A DNA stretch of 17,534 nucleotides from Treponema sp. (GTDB taxonomy: Bacteria; Spirochaetota; Spirochaetia; Treponematales; Breznakiellaceae), in NCBI GenBank assembly GCA_031278025.1, contig JAITLF010000365.1:1-17534 (forward strand), read 5' to 3'. The position numbers were made by a program, and so were the translations under genes. Every line of letters starts with the position of its first letter. Within the stretch, counting starts at the first letter, position 1. The notes beneath the pieces are model-generated. The model did not search any database. It saw only the letters and a list, made by a program, of their open reading frames with translations, and was not told where the DNA came from. Of the stretch, positions 1 to 7,708 are shown piece after piece.

Positions 1-1
1 G

Positions 2-82
2 GTATTCAAACGGCTAAAGTCGTTGTTTGGATATAACCAGATACCTTCGAAAGTTGAGGCATCGGCGAAAGCTCAGGTTTAG
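2..82 (+). CDS. C-terminal end of an unrecognised plus-strand gene (partial)
   Basis: Frame 2 is open from the window edge to a TAG at 80-82 and gives 26 residues ending KVEASAKAQV. The composition looks like a real basic or amphipathic protein tail. A terminator-like hairpin with a T-run on the same strand lies 34 nt downstream at 117-137, which supports a plus-strand gene ending here. It would converge on the rodA operon. The fragment is too short to name a family, and the longer frame-3 reading starting at 27 runs through the terminator and looks non-coding. Confidence 0.45.
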   Translation, partial: VFKRLKSLFGYNQIPSKVEASAKAQV

Positions 83-116
83 GGCAAATTATTACTGGCG
101 GCATTTTGTGAAACCT

Positions 117-137
117 GGGCTAATAAAGCCCGTTTTT
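117..137 (+). terminator. Candidate rho-independent terminator
   Basis: The arms GGGCT and AGCCC form a 5-bp stem around an AATAA loop, followed by G and five T residues. The T-run is present only in the plus direction, so it fits the end of the partial plus-strand gene. The stem is short, so strength is uncertain. Confidence 0.5.
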
Positions 138-520
138 CCCCCTCCGCCGGGAAAGCTGAGGACTGAAGAGAAAACCGAAAGAATCCGGTGGAGTCTGTGG
201 AGGGAACAGGGGGTAATGCTGTCGATAGTAGTATATACGCTGTTAACTTCGTTGCAACTCATGTTTTCAGCGCATACATTACAAGGGCTTCCTTTAGCCT
301 GCGCTGATTCCAAACGCCGGAGGCGTCCGGCCTTGTTTCGTCCGTTACATCCCATCCCTAAATAAACGCATATGGGGGTCCGCCCGCACTCCACAGGGCG
401 CTCTGTCCGTACCCTGCGGGCCTCTCCCTGCTTCCCGCGAGGGCGGCGCCCCGCCGGGGGTCCACACCTTATCACCTGAAGGCTTTCAGTCCGGTATTCT
501 TTTTTATCAACTATGGACAA
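138..520. other. Gene-free intergenic stretch, GC-rich in part
   Basis: No reading frame here has a ribosome-binding site and protein-like composition. The segment at about 366-470 is strongly GC-rich and contains local inverted repeats, for example GGCGG and CCGCC around 445-458, and two copies of GGGGGTCC about 80 nt apart. A small hairpin (CTGAA/TTCAG) lies near 477-490, followed about 10 nt later by a T-run on the plus strand. It could be a dispersed repeat, a decayed gene or a structured transcript; the sequence alone does not decide. Confidence 0.4.
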
Positions 521-541
521 GGGATCGACAAAGACGATCCC
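521..541 (-). terminator. Hairpin directly after rodA, possible terminator
   Basis: GGGATCG and CGATCCC form a 7-bp stem with a 7-nt loop, beginning 2 nt beyond the rodA stop codon. It sits where the elongation operon should end. There is no clear T-run after it on the minus strand, so it may be a weak terminator or an mRNA 3'-end stabiliser. Confidence 0.4.
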
Positions 542-543
542 CA

Positions 544-1854
544 TCAGTGCTGATACCGCCGCACATAAACGCTTAACGCCAGGCCTATGCCGGCCATGGC
601 GGAGATGAGGGCCGAACCGCCGTAGGACATGAACAGGAGGGGTATCCCGGTGATAGGCATGATCCCCATGGTCATTCCCACATTGATAAGAAAATGAAAG
701 ATATACATGGCGGAAAGCCCCGCAATGATGTAGGAACCATAGGTATCCGTAGAGGTCTTCATGATCCTGACCAGTCTGAGGCAAATGAGCAGGAAGAGAG
801 CGAAGACTATTACGCCGCCTCTGAACCCCCATTCCTCGGAAAAAATCGAAAAAATAAAATCCGTACTCTGCTGGGGCAGAAAGCGGTAATGGCTCTGGGT
901 ACCCTGGAGGTATCCTTTTCCCCAAAGCTCGCCGGATCCGATGGCGGTGATAGACTGGATGATGTTCCACCCTGAACCCCGGGGATCCACGTTGGGATCC
1001 AGAAAAACGATGAGCCGCATGATCTGGTAATCCTTGAGAACCCTATGGGACATGAAAGAAGCGCCCAGAGAGAAGATCCCAATAGAAGCGCTGTAGGCTA
1101 TCCAGTAAAAATACTGTTTCTTAAACCGCAGAAACCCGAAGACGGCAATGGCCAGGACCGCCGCAAGAGCCATAACGGATATACCCACAAACCGGATGTC
1201 CATAAGAATATCCAGGGACGGCAGGGCATCCTTAACGATGTAAGACTGCCACAGGGGTAATACCATGAGGATACCTGTTATGCCTATGCAGGCCCCCAGA
1301 AAGGCGACGTATCGGATGGAAAGGCCCGCGATAAACGTCATCACCAGGAGTATGGGGATGAACACCAGGGATGTACCAAAATCGGGCTGAATCAGGATGA
1401 TGCACATGGGGATGAACACAATCACGCAGGACAGAATAAAACGGACAAAGACATTGTGACTTCGTTTTGAGGCATCCAGATACCGGGCAAGAAAAAGGAT
1501 GGTAGTAATCTTGGCAAATTCCGAAGGCTGTATGCCGAAAGAACCGATGCCCAGCCATGCCCGGGCACCGTTTACCTGCCGGCCAAAAACGCTGGTAAAC
1601 GCTAAAAGTCCCAGAGTCACCAAATACAGGTATATCGAAATATCATAGAACCGGCGGTAATTGAGCAGGGCCAAAACGATGGCCAGGATCAGTCCCCCGG
1701 AAGCCCAGATGATCTGCCTGATGTATTCGGTGGACGCCGACATACCCGTAGAAGTTATGCCGGAAGAATAGATGAAAAGAATCCCGAATATGGAAAGGAT
1801 TATCGCGGCGATAAGGAGCCAGTAATCAATCTCAAGAAAATCTCGCAACCTCAT
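544..1854 (-). CDS. rodA: RodA, SEDS peptidoglycan glycosyltransferase
   Basis: RodA polymerises lipid II into glycan strands during lateral wall growth, working with the transpeptidase PBP2 encoded just upstream. The 436-residue product is a polytopic membrane protein with about ten hydrophobic segments. Family signatures include the IGSFGIQPSEFAK segment, the QSTDFIFSIFSEEWGFRGG loop, and the C-terminal LFMSYGGSALIS motif. I start at 1854 (MRLRDFLEIDYW); the frame stays open to 1977 but the extra N-terminus looks non-coding and lies inside mrdA. The ATG shares one base with the mrdA stop (TAATG), implying translational coupling. The length fits RodA more than FtsW, and the mre neighbours support RodA. 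Confidence 0.95.
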   Translation of the reverse strand: MRLRDFLEIDYWLLIAAIILSIFGILFIYSSGITSTGMSASTEYIRQIIWASGGLILAIVLALLNYRRFYDISIYLYLVTLGLLAFTSVFGRQVNGARAWLGIGSFGIQPSEFAKITTILFLARYLDASKRSHNVFVRFILSCVIVFIPMCIILIQPDFGTSLVFIPILLVMTFIAGLSIRYVAFLGACIGITGILMVLPLWQSYIVKDALPSLDILMDIRFVGISVMALAAVLAIAVFGFLRFKKQYFYWIAYSASIGIFSLGASFMSHRVLKDYQIMRLIVFLDPNVDPRGSGWNIIQSITAIGSGELWGKGYLQGTQSHYRFLPQQSTDFIFSIFSEEWGFRGGVIVFALFLLICLRLVRIMKTSTDTYGSYIIAGLSAMYIFHFLINVGMTMGIMPITGIPLLFMSYGGSALISAMAGIGLALSVYVRRYQH

Positions 1855-3737
1855 TATTCCCGGCGTCCCTGTATAGGCATGATGTACTGTAACCCCAGAG
1901 CGTGGACCGCTTCTTCGTAGGTTTGGCCCGCGAATATGCCCTGAAAGATGATAGCCGACGCATAGGGCGCCCACCATTCCCAGTTATTGACGGCCTCCAC
2001 GATGATAGACACCACAACCTGTTCTTCCGGGTTGTCGGTTTCGTAGGGGGCGTAGGCGGCAAACCATGAATGCCACTTGTTCTGTAGCCCCACTTCGCCG
2101 GTCCCCGTCTTCCCCGCGATTTCCACAGATTTGATGTTCAGCGGGAACCGGGCTGTTCCCTCACTGATCACGGACCGCATATCCTCGCGTACCTGGGCAA
2201 AAATTTCAGGGCGAATCTCGCTTTCGTGAATGACCCGGCGGGGCATCCCCTCTTCCACCGTTCCTGTAAGGGGATCCCGCACTTCTTTAAGCAGGCGGGG
2301 CTGGTATATGACCCCGTTGTTCACCACCATAGATACCATATTGGCCATTTGAATAGGCGTTACCAGAGTATACCCCTGGCCTATGGACATATTCATGGTA
2401 TCGCCGTCCAGCCAACGCTCGTGGAAGCGGCGGTCCTTCCATTGGGGAGTGGGGATAAAGCCGCTGATCTCCCCCGGAAGGTCTATGCCGGAAAGCTCTC
2501 CGAAACCGAATTCCCGGGCATAGGAGACGATGCGCTCTACTCCCAGGTAGTCCCGTCCCACATTCCAGTAGTAGATGTCGCAGGATTGAGCCATGGCCTG
2601 TTGCAGGTTGAGCCTGCCGTGGCCGGGTTTACGGATATGGCAACGCCAGAGTCTGTCGCCGTAACTAAGCTCGCCCAGACAGTCAACAAACTGTTCAAGG
2701 GGAAAGGCATTCTCCGCCAGTATTCCCGTGGTCATCACGATCTTGAAGGTCGAAGCCGGGGGATAACTTGACTGTATAGCCCGGTTCAGGAAGGGTTTGT
2801 TTGGATCGTTGATGAGAATCTGATATTCGTTTCCCATATCGGTGCGGCTAAATATATTGGGATCATACCAGGGATAGGAGACCATAGCGAGTATCTCCCC
2901 GTTGGAGGGACGGCTTACCACGACCGCCCCCATGCGGTTGCCCAGAGCCCGTTCCGCTAGGGTCTGAATGGCACTATCTATGGTAAGGACCAAATTTTTC
3001 CCCATTTCAGGAGGTTCCCGCAAGTAATTGATGTCCCCTGCTATACGCCGTCCCCGAACATCCACGGTACGGGTTTCAAAACCTTTCTTACCTCTCAGGA
3101 GTTCGTCGTACTGCCGTTCTATACCGGCCTTGCCTATCACGTCACCCTGCTGATAACCCCGGTTGTAGAGCATGGTAAGTTCATCCCGGGTAATATCCCC
3201 CACATAACCTATGATATGGGAGAGGCTCCCGGTTTCCGGATAGTTCCGGATGGGCTTGGACTGCCAGGAAACCCCGGGCAGGGAATCCACGTTTTCCGCC
3301 AGAGAAGCAATCGTGGCGAAGGAAACATTAGATGCCACTTCCACCGGCTGGTAGGAATTCAGGGAAGGTATCCTCCGTTCTATCTGTTCCCGAGGAATGT
3401 TAAGCATCAGGGCTACCCGGCTTATGTCACCCGCGATTTCCCCCTGGGGAACTTCCGCCGGGGTAATACTCACCGCGAAAGAATCGGCGTTGAGTACCAG
3501 GGGCCGGTTGAAATTTCTGTCGTAGATTTCCCCCCGCTGGGCGGGAATCACCGCAGTACGCCGAGCTATATCCTGGGCCCGGGCCATATACTCCTCGCCG
3601 CTTAATATCTGCATGCCAAAGAGCCGAGCGGTATAGCCGATAAAAACAAGGACAAAAATTATCCGCAAAATACGTATTCGTATTTCATACTGTCGCTCTT
3701 CCGGGGAATCAAGATTTGAAGACGAGATTTGAGGCAT
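1854..3737 (-). CDS. mrdA: PBP2, penicillin-binding protein 2 (transpeptidase)
   Basis: This monofunctional class B PBP cross-links peptidoglycan in the elongasome as the partner of RodA. The 627-residue product has an N-terminal membrane anchor (about residues 21-41), a dimerisation or pedestal domain, and a transpeptidase domain. The active-site motifs are present: STFK at 329-332 with the acylated serine S329, SCD at 385-387, and KTGT at 543-546. An RGxIYDRN-like segment lies near residues 68-75. The start ATG shares one base with the mreD stop (TGATG), and GGAGGGAAG just upstream is a good ribosome-binding site. The last codon overlaps rodA. Nothing appears truncated. Confidence 0.95.
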   Translation of the reverse strand: MPQISSSNLDSPEERQYEIRIRILRIIFVLVFIGYTARLFGMQILSGEEYMARAQDIARRTAVIPAQRGEIYDRNFNRPLVLNADSFAVSITPAEVPQGEIAGDISRVALMLNIPREQIERRIPSLNSYQPVEVASNVSFATIASLAENVDSLPGVSWQSKPIRNYPETGSLSHIIGYVGDITRDELTMLYNRGYQQGDVIGKAGIERQYDELLRGKKGFETRTVDVRGRRIAGDINYLREPPEMGKNLVLTIDSAIQTLAERALGNRMGAVVVSRPSNGEILAMVSYPWYDPNIFSRTDMGNEYQILINDPNKPFLNRAIQSSYPPASTFKIVMTTGILAENAFPLEQFVDCLGELSYGDRLWRCHIRKPGHGRLNLQQAMAQSCDIYYWNVGRDYLGVERIVSYAREFGFGELSGIDLPGEISGFIPTPQWKDRRFHERWLDGDTMNMSIGQGYTLVTPIQMANMVSMVVNNGVIYQPRLLKEVRDPLTGTVEEGMPRRVIHESEIRPEIFAQVREDMRSVISEGTARFPLNIKSVEIAGKTGTGEVGLQNKWHSWFAAYAPYETDNPEEQVVVSIIVEAVNNWEWWAPYASAIIFQGIFAGQTYEEAVHALGLQYIMPIQGRRE

Positions 3738-4240
3738 CAGGCTTCCCTCCTTCCAATCAACAGAGGCTTAAAGAGTTTTAACAGCCCAAATAAAAAAGGC
3801 GCGCTAAGGATATTCAACAGTAATTCTACCCAGAGCTTGAGTTCGGTAAGGGAATAGGCGGGAACGGCCCCGGAAAAGAGCTGGTTGAGAACAAAATACA
3901 GAACCGCCTTGATAGCCGTTGCACCCGCGCAGAGGACCATAGGAAGGAAGATGCTGTCAAGGAAGAAGGTCCCGTTCATGCGCCCCCCCAGGGCTCCTAT
4001 CAGGGTACGGATGAAGGTATTGAGGCCCAGGGGAGCGGCGGACAGAAAGTCCAATAAGAGTCCGGAAAAAAAACCCGTTAACTGTCCCGTCATGGTCCCG
4101 TTCATATAGGCGCAGAATACCAGTATCCCCAGGGCAATGTCAGGCACGGCGTGATAGACGGCCAGGCGGGAAAGCAAGGTTGACTGAAGGATACCCGCGA
4201 TAAGGGCAAAAACAGTACCCCAAATAACCGGTTTAGCCAT
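3737..4240 (-). CDS. mreD: MreD, rod-shape-determining membrane protein
   Basis: MreD is the integral membrane subunit of the MreBCD complex and helps hold the wall synthases at the elongation sites. From the start I prefer the product is 168 residues, the usual family length, with about five hydrophobic segments beginning PVIWGTVFALIAGILQ. The frame is open up to an ATG at 4318, which would add 26 polar residues inside mreC. The ATG at 4240 is better: it is preceded by GAAGGCGG at suitable spacing, and its ATGGCTAA overlaps the mreC stop by 8 nt. Assignment rests on hydrophobicity, size and position between mreC and mrdA, since MreD sequences are poorly conserved. Confidence 0.88.
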   Translation of the reverse strand: MAKPVIWGTVFALIAGILQSTLLSRLAVYHAVPDIALGILVFCAYMNGTMTGQLTGFFSGLLLDFLSAAPLGLNTFIRTLIGALGGRMNGTFFLDSIFLPMVLCAGATAIKAVLYFVLNQLFSGAVPAYSLTELKLWVELLLNILSAPFLFGLLKLFKPLLIGRREA

Positions 4241-5135
4241 CCAGTCCGCCTTCATCTCCGGTTTGACCGCCGGACGTCGCGTCAATAACAAAGACATATT
4301 CCAGTCGGGAAAAATCAATGGAACTTTCCAGTTCCACCTCCATGGATGCCTCGTATTCCTGGTAGAGGATACGACTTACCCTACCTATATTGATCCCCGC
4401 CGGATAAACCACATCTACCACCCCTTTGAGGCCGCTGGTTACGATCATGTCTCCCAAATGAATCTCGCCCCGGGCCCACTTACTGATAAGGCGCATGAGG
4501 AGAGGATACTCGCTCTTGCCCTGGCCTTCCACAAGACCGCTGTACCGGGAAGAGAAAATCCGGGCGGGAACGAAAGCGCTTACGTCATAGATGGGCATTA
4601 CGAGGCTTTCAAGCTGTCCCGCCTGTACCACTTTACCCACCAAACCCTGAACCCCGTCCCGGAAGGCGATAACCGGCATGTTATAGGCAACACCATCCCG
4701 CTTCCCCTTGTTAATTACCAAGGAGGAAAACAAATTATCAGGGTCCCGGCCTATGATTTCAGCCGGGATATGCCGATAATTACTCATTTCGGAAAAACCG
4801 AGCTGTTTCCGCAGGCGCTTGTTTTCCTGGCGTATCTCCGCGACGTTCCGCTCAAGCTGCTCATACCGGGTCATACGGCCGACAAGTTCCGCATATTCCC
4901 GCCGCAGAACAGCCAATTCCCGGACAGAGAGAACGGTCTGGGCCACAAAGGAAGAAACCCCGTGAATCCCCCCCCGGACGCCGGAAAAAAGCGAGAACCC
5001 CATGTCCCTAAAGTTAACAACAAAACTACGGGTAGAAAAAAAGAGGAGAGAAAATGAAACAAGCGACAAGGCGACAAAGGCCACAGTATTGGTACTTACC
5101 CGTCTTTTCAGCTTCCACTCCTTATCGGTCCGCAT
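4233..5135 (-). CDS. mreC: MreC, rod-shape-determining periplasmic scaffold
   Basis: MreC links cytoplasmic MreB to the periplasmic part of the elongasome and activates PBP2. The 300-residue product has a short basic N-terminus, one membrane span at about residues 17-34, a coiled coil at about 68-112 rich in E, R, L and Q, and then the beta-rich MreC domain, including a PAEIIGRDPDNLFSSLVINK stretch. It starts 8 nt after the mreB stop with a GGGG Shine-Dalgarno, and its stop overlaps mreD. Length and layout are normal for the family. Confidence 0.94.
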   Translation of the reverse strand: MRTDKEWKLKRRVSTNTVAFVALSLVSFSLLFFSTRSFVVNFRDMGFSLFSGVRGGIHGVSSFVAQTVLSVRELAVLRREYAELVGRMTRYEQLERNVAEIRQENKRLRKQLGFSEMSNYRHIPAEIIGRDPDNLFSSLVINKGKRDGVAYNMPVIAFRDGVQGLVGKVVQAGQLESLVMPIYDVSAFVPARIFSSRYSGLVEGQGKSEYPLLMRLISKWARGEIHLGDMIVTSGLKGVVDVVYPAGINIGRVSRILYQEYEASMEVELESSIDFSRLEYVFVIDATSGGQTGDEGGLDG

Positions 5136-5143
5136 AACCCCTA

Positions 5144-6169
5144 TCAGTTCAGGTTATCATAGATGCTGTGAGTGCTGTCAAACCCCCGGGCGTTTTCGAA
5201 GTATTTCCCCGCACCCAGAGCGACGCAGTCCAGGGGTCGTTCGGCAAGGATGACGGGAACCCCGGTTTCCTTGGAGATGAGCTTGGGCAGCCCCTTAAGG
5301 AGGGAACCGCCCCCGGTCATGACTATGCCACGCTCCACAATGTCCGCAGCCAGCTCCGGCGGGGTCTGTCCCAGGGTCGTCTTGATTTCGTCTATGATCT
5401 GGGTGATGGGGTCTTTGAGGGCTTCCCGTACCTCCACGGAGTCGATTTCCAGCCTCCGGGGAAGTCCGGTAATGGCGTCGGTTCCCTTGATCTCCACTTT
5501 TTCAATGGTCTTGTCAGGCGATGCGTTGCCAATTTCGATTTTGAGCCGCTCGGCGGTCTGCTCTCCTATGATGAGGTTATGGGCGTTCCGTACATGCTTG
5601 ATGATGGATTCGTCGAATTCATCGCCTCCCAGACGTATGGCGTTGGTAACCACCATGCCCCCCAGGGAGATGACGGAAATCTCCGTGGTTCCCCCGCCAA
5701 TGTCACAAATCATGTGTCCCGCCGGCTCAAAGATGGGGATGTCCGCCCCTATGGCGGCGACCAGGCTCTCTTCAATCACCATCACTTCCCGGGCGCCAGC
5801 TTTATAGGCGCTTTCTTCCACCGCCCGTTTTTCGACTTCGGTGATGCACGAAGGAATCCCTATGACCATACGGGGTTTGATGAACCGGTACCGGGGCAAC
5901 ACTTTGGAGATGAAATAGCGGATCATTTTTTCCGTAGATTCCAAATCCGCGATGACCCCGTCCCGCATGGGACGGATGGCAATGATATTCGCCGGAGTCT
6001 TCCAAAGCATACGTTTCGCCTCGACTCCTACAGCCATGACTTTTTTGGTTCCCCGTTCAACGGCAACTACCGAAGGCTCATTGATGACGATTCCTTTTCC
6101 ACGTATATAGATAAGGGTATTGCAGGTTCCCAAATCAATTCCAATATCTGATGAACTCCTTCCAAACAT
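5144..6169 (-). CDS. mreB: MreB, bacterial actin
   Basis: MreB forms membrane-bound ATP-dependent filaments that direct wall synthesis along the cell cylinder. The 341-residue product has the full actin-fold signature: phosphate-1 loop DLGTCNT at 12-18, phosphate-2 loop DIGGGTTE at 156-163, the [12 protein letters not shown] segment at 133-144, and the adenosine loop [10 protein letters not shown] at 285-294. The start at 6169 has a strong site, GGGAGG, 5-6 nt upstream. It follows the TPR gene after a 45-nt gap and is 8 nt ahead of mreC. In spirochaetes, which are shaped partly by periplasmic flagella, it is expected to support cell elongation. Confidence 0.98.
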   Translation of the reverse strand: MFGRSSSDIGIDLGTCNTLIYIRGKGIVINEPSVVAVERGTKKVMAVGVEAKRMLWKTPANIIAIRPMRDGVIADLESTEKMIRYFISKVLPRYRFIKPRMVIGIPSCITEVEKRAVEESAYKAGAREVMVIEESLVAAIGADIPIFEPAGHMICDIGGGTTEISVISLGGMVVTNAIRLGGDEFDESIIKHVRNAHNLIIGEQTAERLKIEIGNASPDKTIEKVEIKGTDAITGLPRRLEIDSVEVREALKDPITQIIDEIKTTLGQTPPELAADIVERGIVMTGGGSLLKGLPKLISKETGVPVILAERPLDCVALGAGKYFENARGFDSTHSIYDNLN

Positions 6170-6214
6170 ACATCCTCCCTGCGCCTAAGACCGCGCCTTA
6201 AACTTTTTGCTTAT

Positions 6215-7177
6215 TCACATATTGAGCCGGGTCCGGGCCTGTCCATGGGCAGGATCGATCCGTATTGCTTTTCGCCATTCCGCCCGCGCCCTGGTAGGGT
6301 CTCCGCCAGCGGCATATAATTCTCCCAACTGAAAGTGGGCTTCGGCATTTTCGTCACCCTCTTTCAAGATGGCGAGGTACTGAGTCTCGGCACCGGGCAC
6401 ATCCCCGGACTTGCCATAAATTTCCCCTAAAAGAAGCCGGGCGGCCACCAGGATGTTGGAATCCCCGGAGGTTTCCACACAACGAACCAAATAGGCCCGC
6501 GCCGTATCCGGTTCTTCCAAAGCCCAATAGGAACGTGCTATAGACAACAGTAACAAATCGGAAGGCGCTTCCGCATCTTTGTCCATGCCTTCCTCCTCGG
6601 GAGCCAGGGCCAGGGAGAAGGCGGCTACGCTGTTCCGGTAATCGTGGACGGACGCATAGGCAAGACCCAGATACTCAGGCAGATCGCAGGCCGGATAATT
6701 CCCCTCTTTTGCTGCTTCAAGAAACTTAACCGCCATATCCGCGTAAGCCACGCCTTTGTAATAATAGGCTTTACCAAGCACATAATGAACCCTCATATCC
6801 CCCGGCCCTTCCTTACATAAAATCGCCTTTCTGAGAGACCAGATACACGCATCAATATAAGCCTGAATATCATAACTGCTTATCTGAGCTACCGCAAGCT
6901 GATATGCAGAAAATCCATGAAGAGTAAGGAGGAAATAATCCATGGGCTGAATTTCAAGCTGAGCAAGACTTAGTTCAAATATTTCTTCAAATGATCCATC
7001 TTCCCATAGTTTGGTCAGCTCCTTTTTCTCGTTACCTAATCTGTTTCCCCAGCCGATAAACACGAGGATCCCCGATGAAATCAAAAGACCAACCAAAATC
7101 ACCGCAAGGATCGCATGAATAGTTTGCTTTCTACGCACTCGGATACCGTACTCAGATCGACTTTTTCCTTTCACCAT
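6215..7177 (-). CDS. Membrane-anchored TPR protein
   Basis: This 320-residue protein has a basic N-terminal tail, a single hydrophobic span at about residues 20-44, and then a helical region with tetratricopeptide-like repeats. The clearest repeat is at about 276-310 (AHFQLGELYAAGGDPTRARA, then a second helix ending IRIDP). Others with A/Y/L periodicity lie around residues 130-175 and 205-260. The N-in topology would put the repeats outside the cytoplasmic membrane. It is the first gene of the mreBCD-mrdA-rodA unit and, from memory, a TPR gene sits at the same place in T. pallidum. A scaffold role for wall synthesis is inference from context; no enzyme motif is visible. Confidence 0.85.
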   Translation of the reverse strand: MVKGKSRSEYGIRVRRKQTIHAILAVILVGLLISSGILVFIGWGNRLGNEKKELTKLWEDGSFEEIFELSLAQLEIQPMDYFLLTLHGFSAYQLAVAQISSYDIQAYIDACIWSLRKAILCKEGPGDMRVHYVLGKAYYYKGVAYADMAVKFLEAAKEGNYPACDLPEYLGLAYASVHDYRNSVAAFSLALAPEEEGMDKDAEAPSDLLLLSIARSYWALEEPDTARAYLVRCVETSGDSNILVAARLLLGEIYGKSGDVPGAETQYLAILKEGDENAEAHFQLGELYAAGGDPTRARAEWRKAIRIDPAHGQARTRLNM

Positions 7178-7185
7178 GCTCTAAA

Positions 7186-7215
7186 TATATACTATATTTT
7201 TTCATAAAAAGTCAA
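7186..7215 (-). promoter_or_regulatory. Candidate sigma-70 promoter for the TPR-mreBCD-mrdA-rodA operon
   Basis: On the minus strand TTGACT (7210-7215) is followed 18 nt later by TATATA (7186-7191). The ATG at 7177 lies only 8 nt past the -10 box, so a start from this promoter would give an almost leaderless message. Overlapping AT-rich alternatives exist, so the exact -10 is uncertain. No other promoter-like sequence lies between rnpB and the TPR gene. Confidence 0.4.
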
Positions 7216-7255
7216 CGCAGTGAATCTCCATGCTCTTTAACAAGGAGATATAAAA

Positions 7256-7700
7256 AGCGATGAACCGATAAGCCGGGTTCTGTGGCATCAAAACATCATA
7301 GACGTTTTGATGCCAAACTGCCATCTGTCTTGCGATGCCCTTGCGGGCGCACGTCTACGCAGTCTACCCGCGGCATGGAACGGGCCGTTCCACCGCTGCT
7401 TGACTTTGCTCCTGATGAGGCTTGCCGTTTTTCGGGAAAACCGGAGACGGTACCGAAATCCTTCCGGCAGCGTTGCCGCCACCGAGGTGGGCTTTTACCC
7501 CGCCTTTTCACCCTTACCGTCCGGCTTCCGGGTAAACCGGCAACCAAAACGGCGGTTTGCTTTCTGTTGCGCTTTCTGTCGGAAAAGCTTTTGACCTTTC
7601 CGCCCGGGGGTTACCCGGCATCATGCCCTGCGGAGCCCGGACTTTCCTCAGAGGGACGGTGGCAATTCCCACGCCCTCTGCGGCAGTCTGGTTCATCGCT
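7256..7700 (-). ncRNA. rnpB: RNase P RNA (bacterial)
   Basis: This is the catalytic RNA that removes 5' leaders from tRNA precursors. Diagnostic conserved segments are present on the minus strand: GAGGAAAGTCCGGGCTCC near the 5' end and ACAGAACCCGGCTTATCGG at the 3' end, which together build the P4 core. The ends are set by a perfect 11-bp P1 helix: AGCGATGAACC at the 5' end pairs with GGTTCATCGCT at the 3' end. This gives about 445 nt, somewhat longer than the roughly 375-400 nt typical of type A RNAs. A T-run follows the 3' end. The 5' end lies only about 8 nt after the stop of the zinc-ribbon gene, so it is probably processed from the rpoD operon transcript or uses a promoter inside that gene. 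All reading frames here are spurious. Confidence 0.96.
7284..7314 (-). other. Extra 11-bp hairpin inside RNase P RNA near the 3' end
   Basis: GGCATCAAAAC and GTTTTGATGCC pair perfectly over 11 bp around a 9-nt loop, immediately before the conserved ACAGAACCCGGC block of rnpB. Position suggests a P19-type optional helix, but I cannot assign the helix number with certainty. A stem this perfect and AT-containing could also be a recent insertion. Confidence 0.6.
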
Positions 7701-7708
7701 GTATTGTT

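Noticed and set aside
27..365. Plus-strand frame of 112 codons near the left edge
   Set aside because: It runs through the candidate terminator at 117-137, has an unusual Arg-rich composition, and overlaps the better frame-2 gene tail ending at 82.
92..970. Long minus-strand frame across the 3' part of rodA and the intergenic region
   Set aside because: It is out of frame with the clear RodA reading, has Arg/His/Pro-rich shadow composition, and no start with a ribosome-binding site.
5168..6151. 327-codon plus-strand frame opposite mreB
   Set aside because: Antisense shadow of an unmistakable MreB with all actin motifs; composition is not protein-like.
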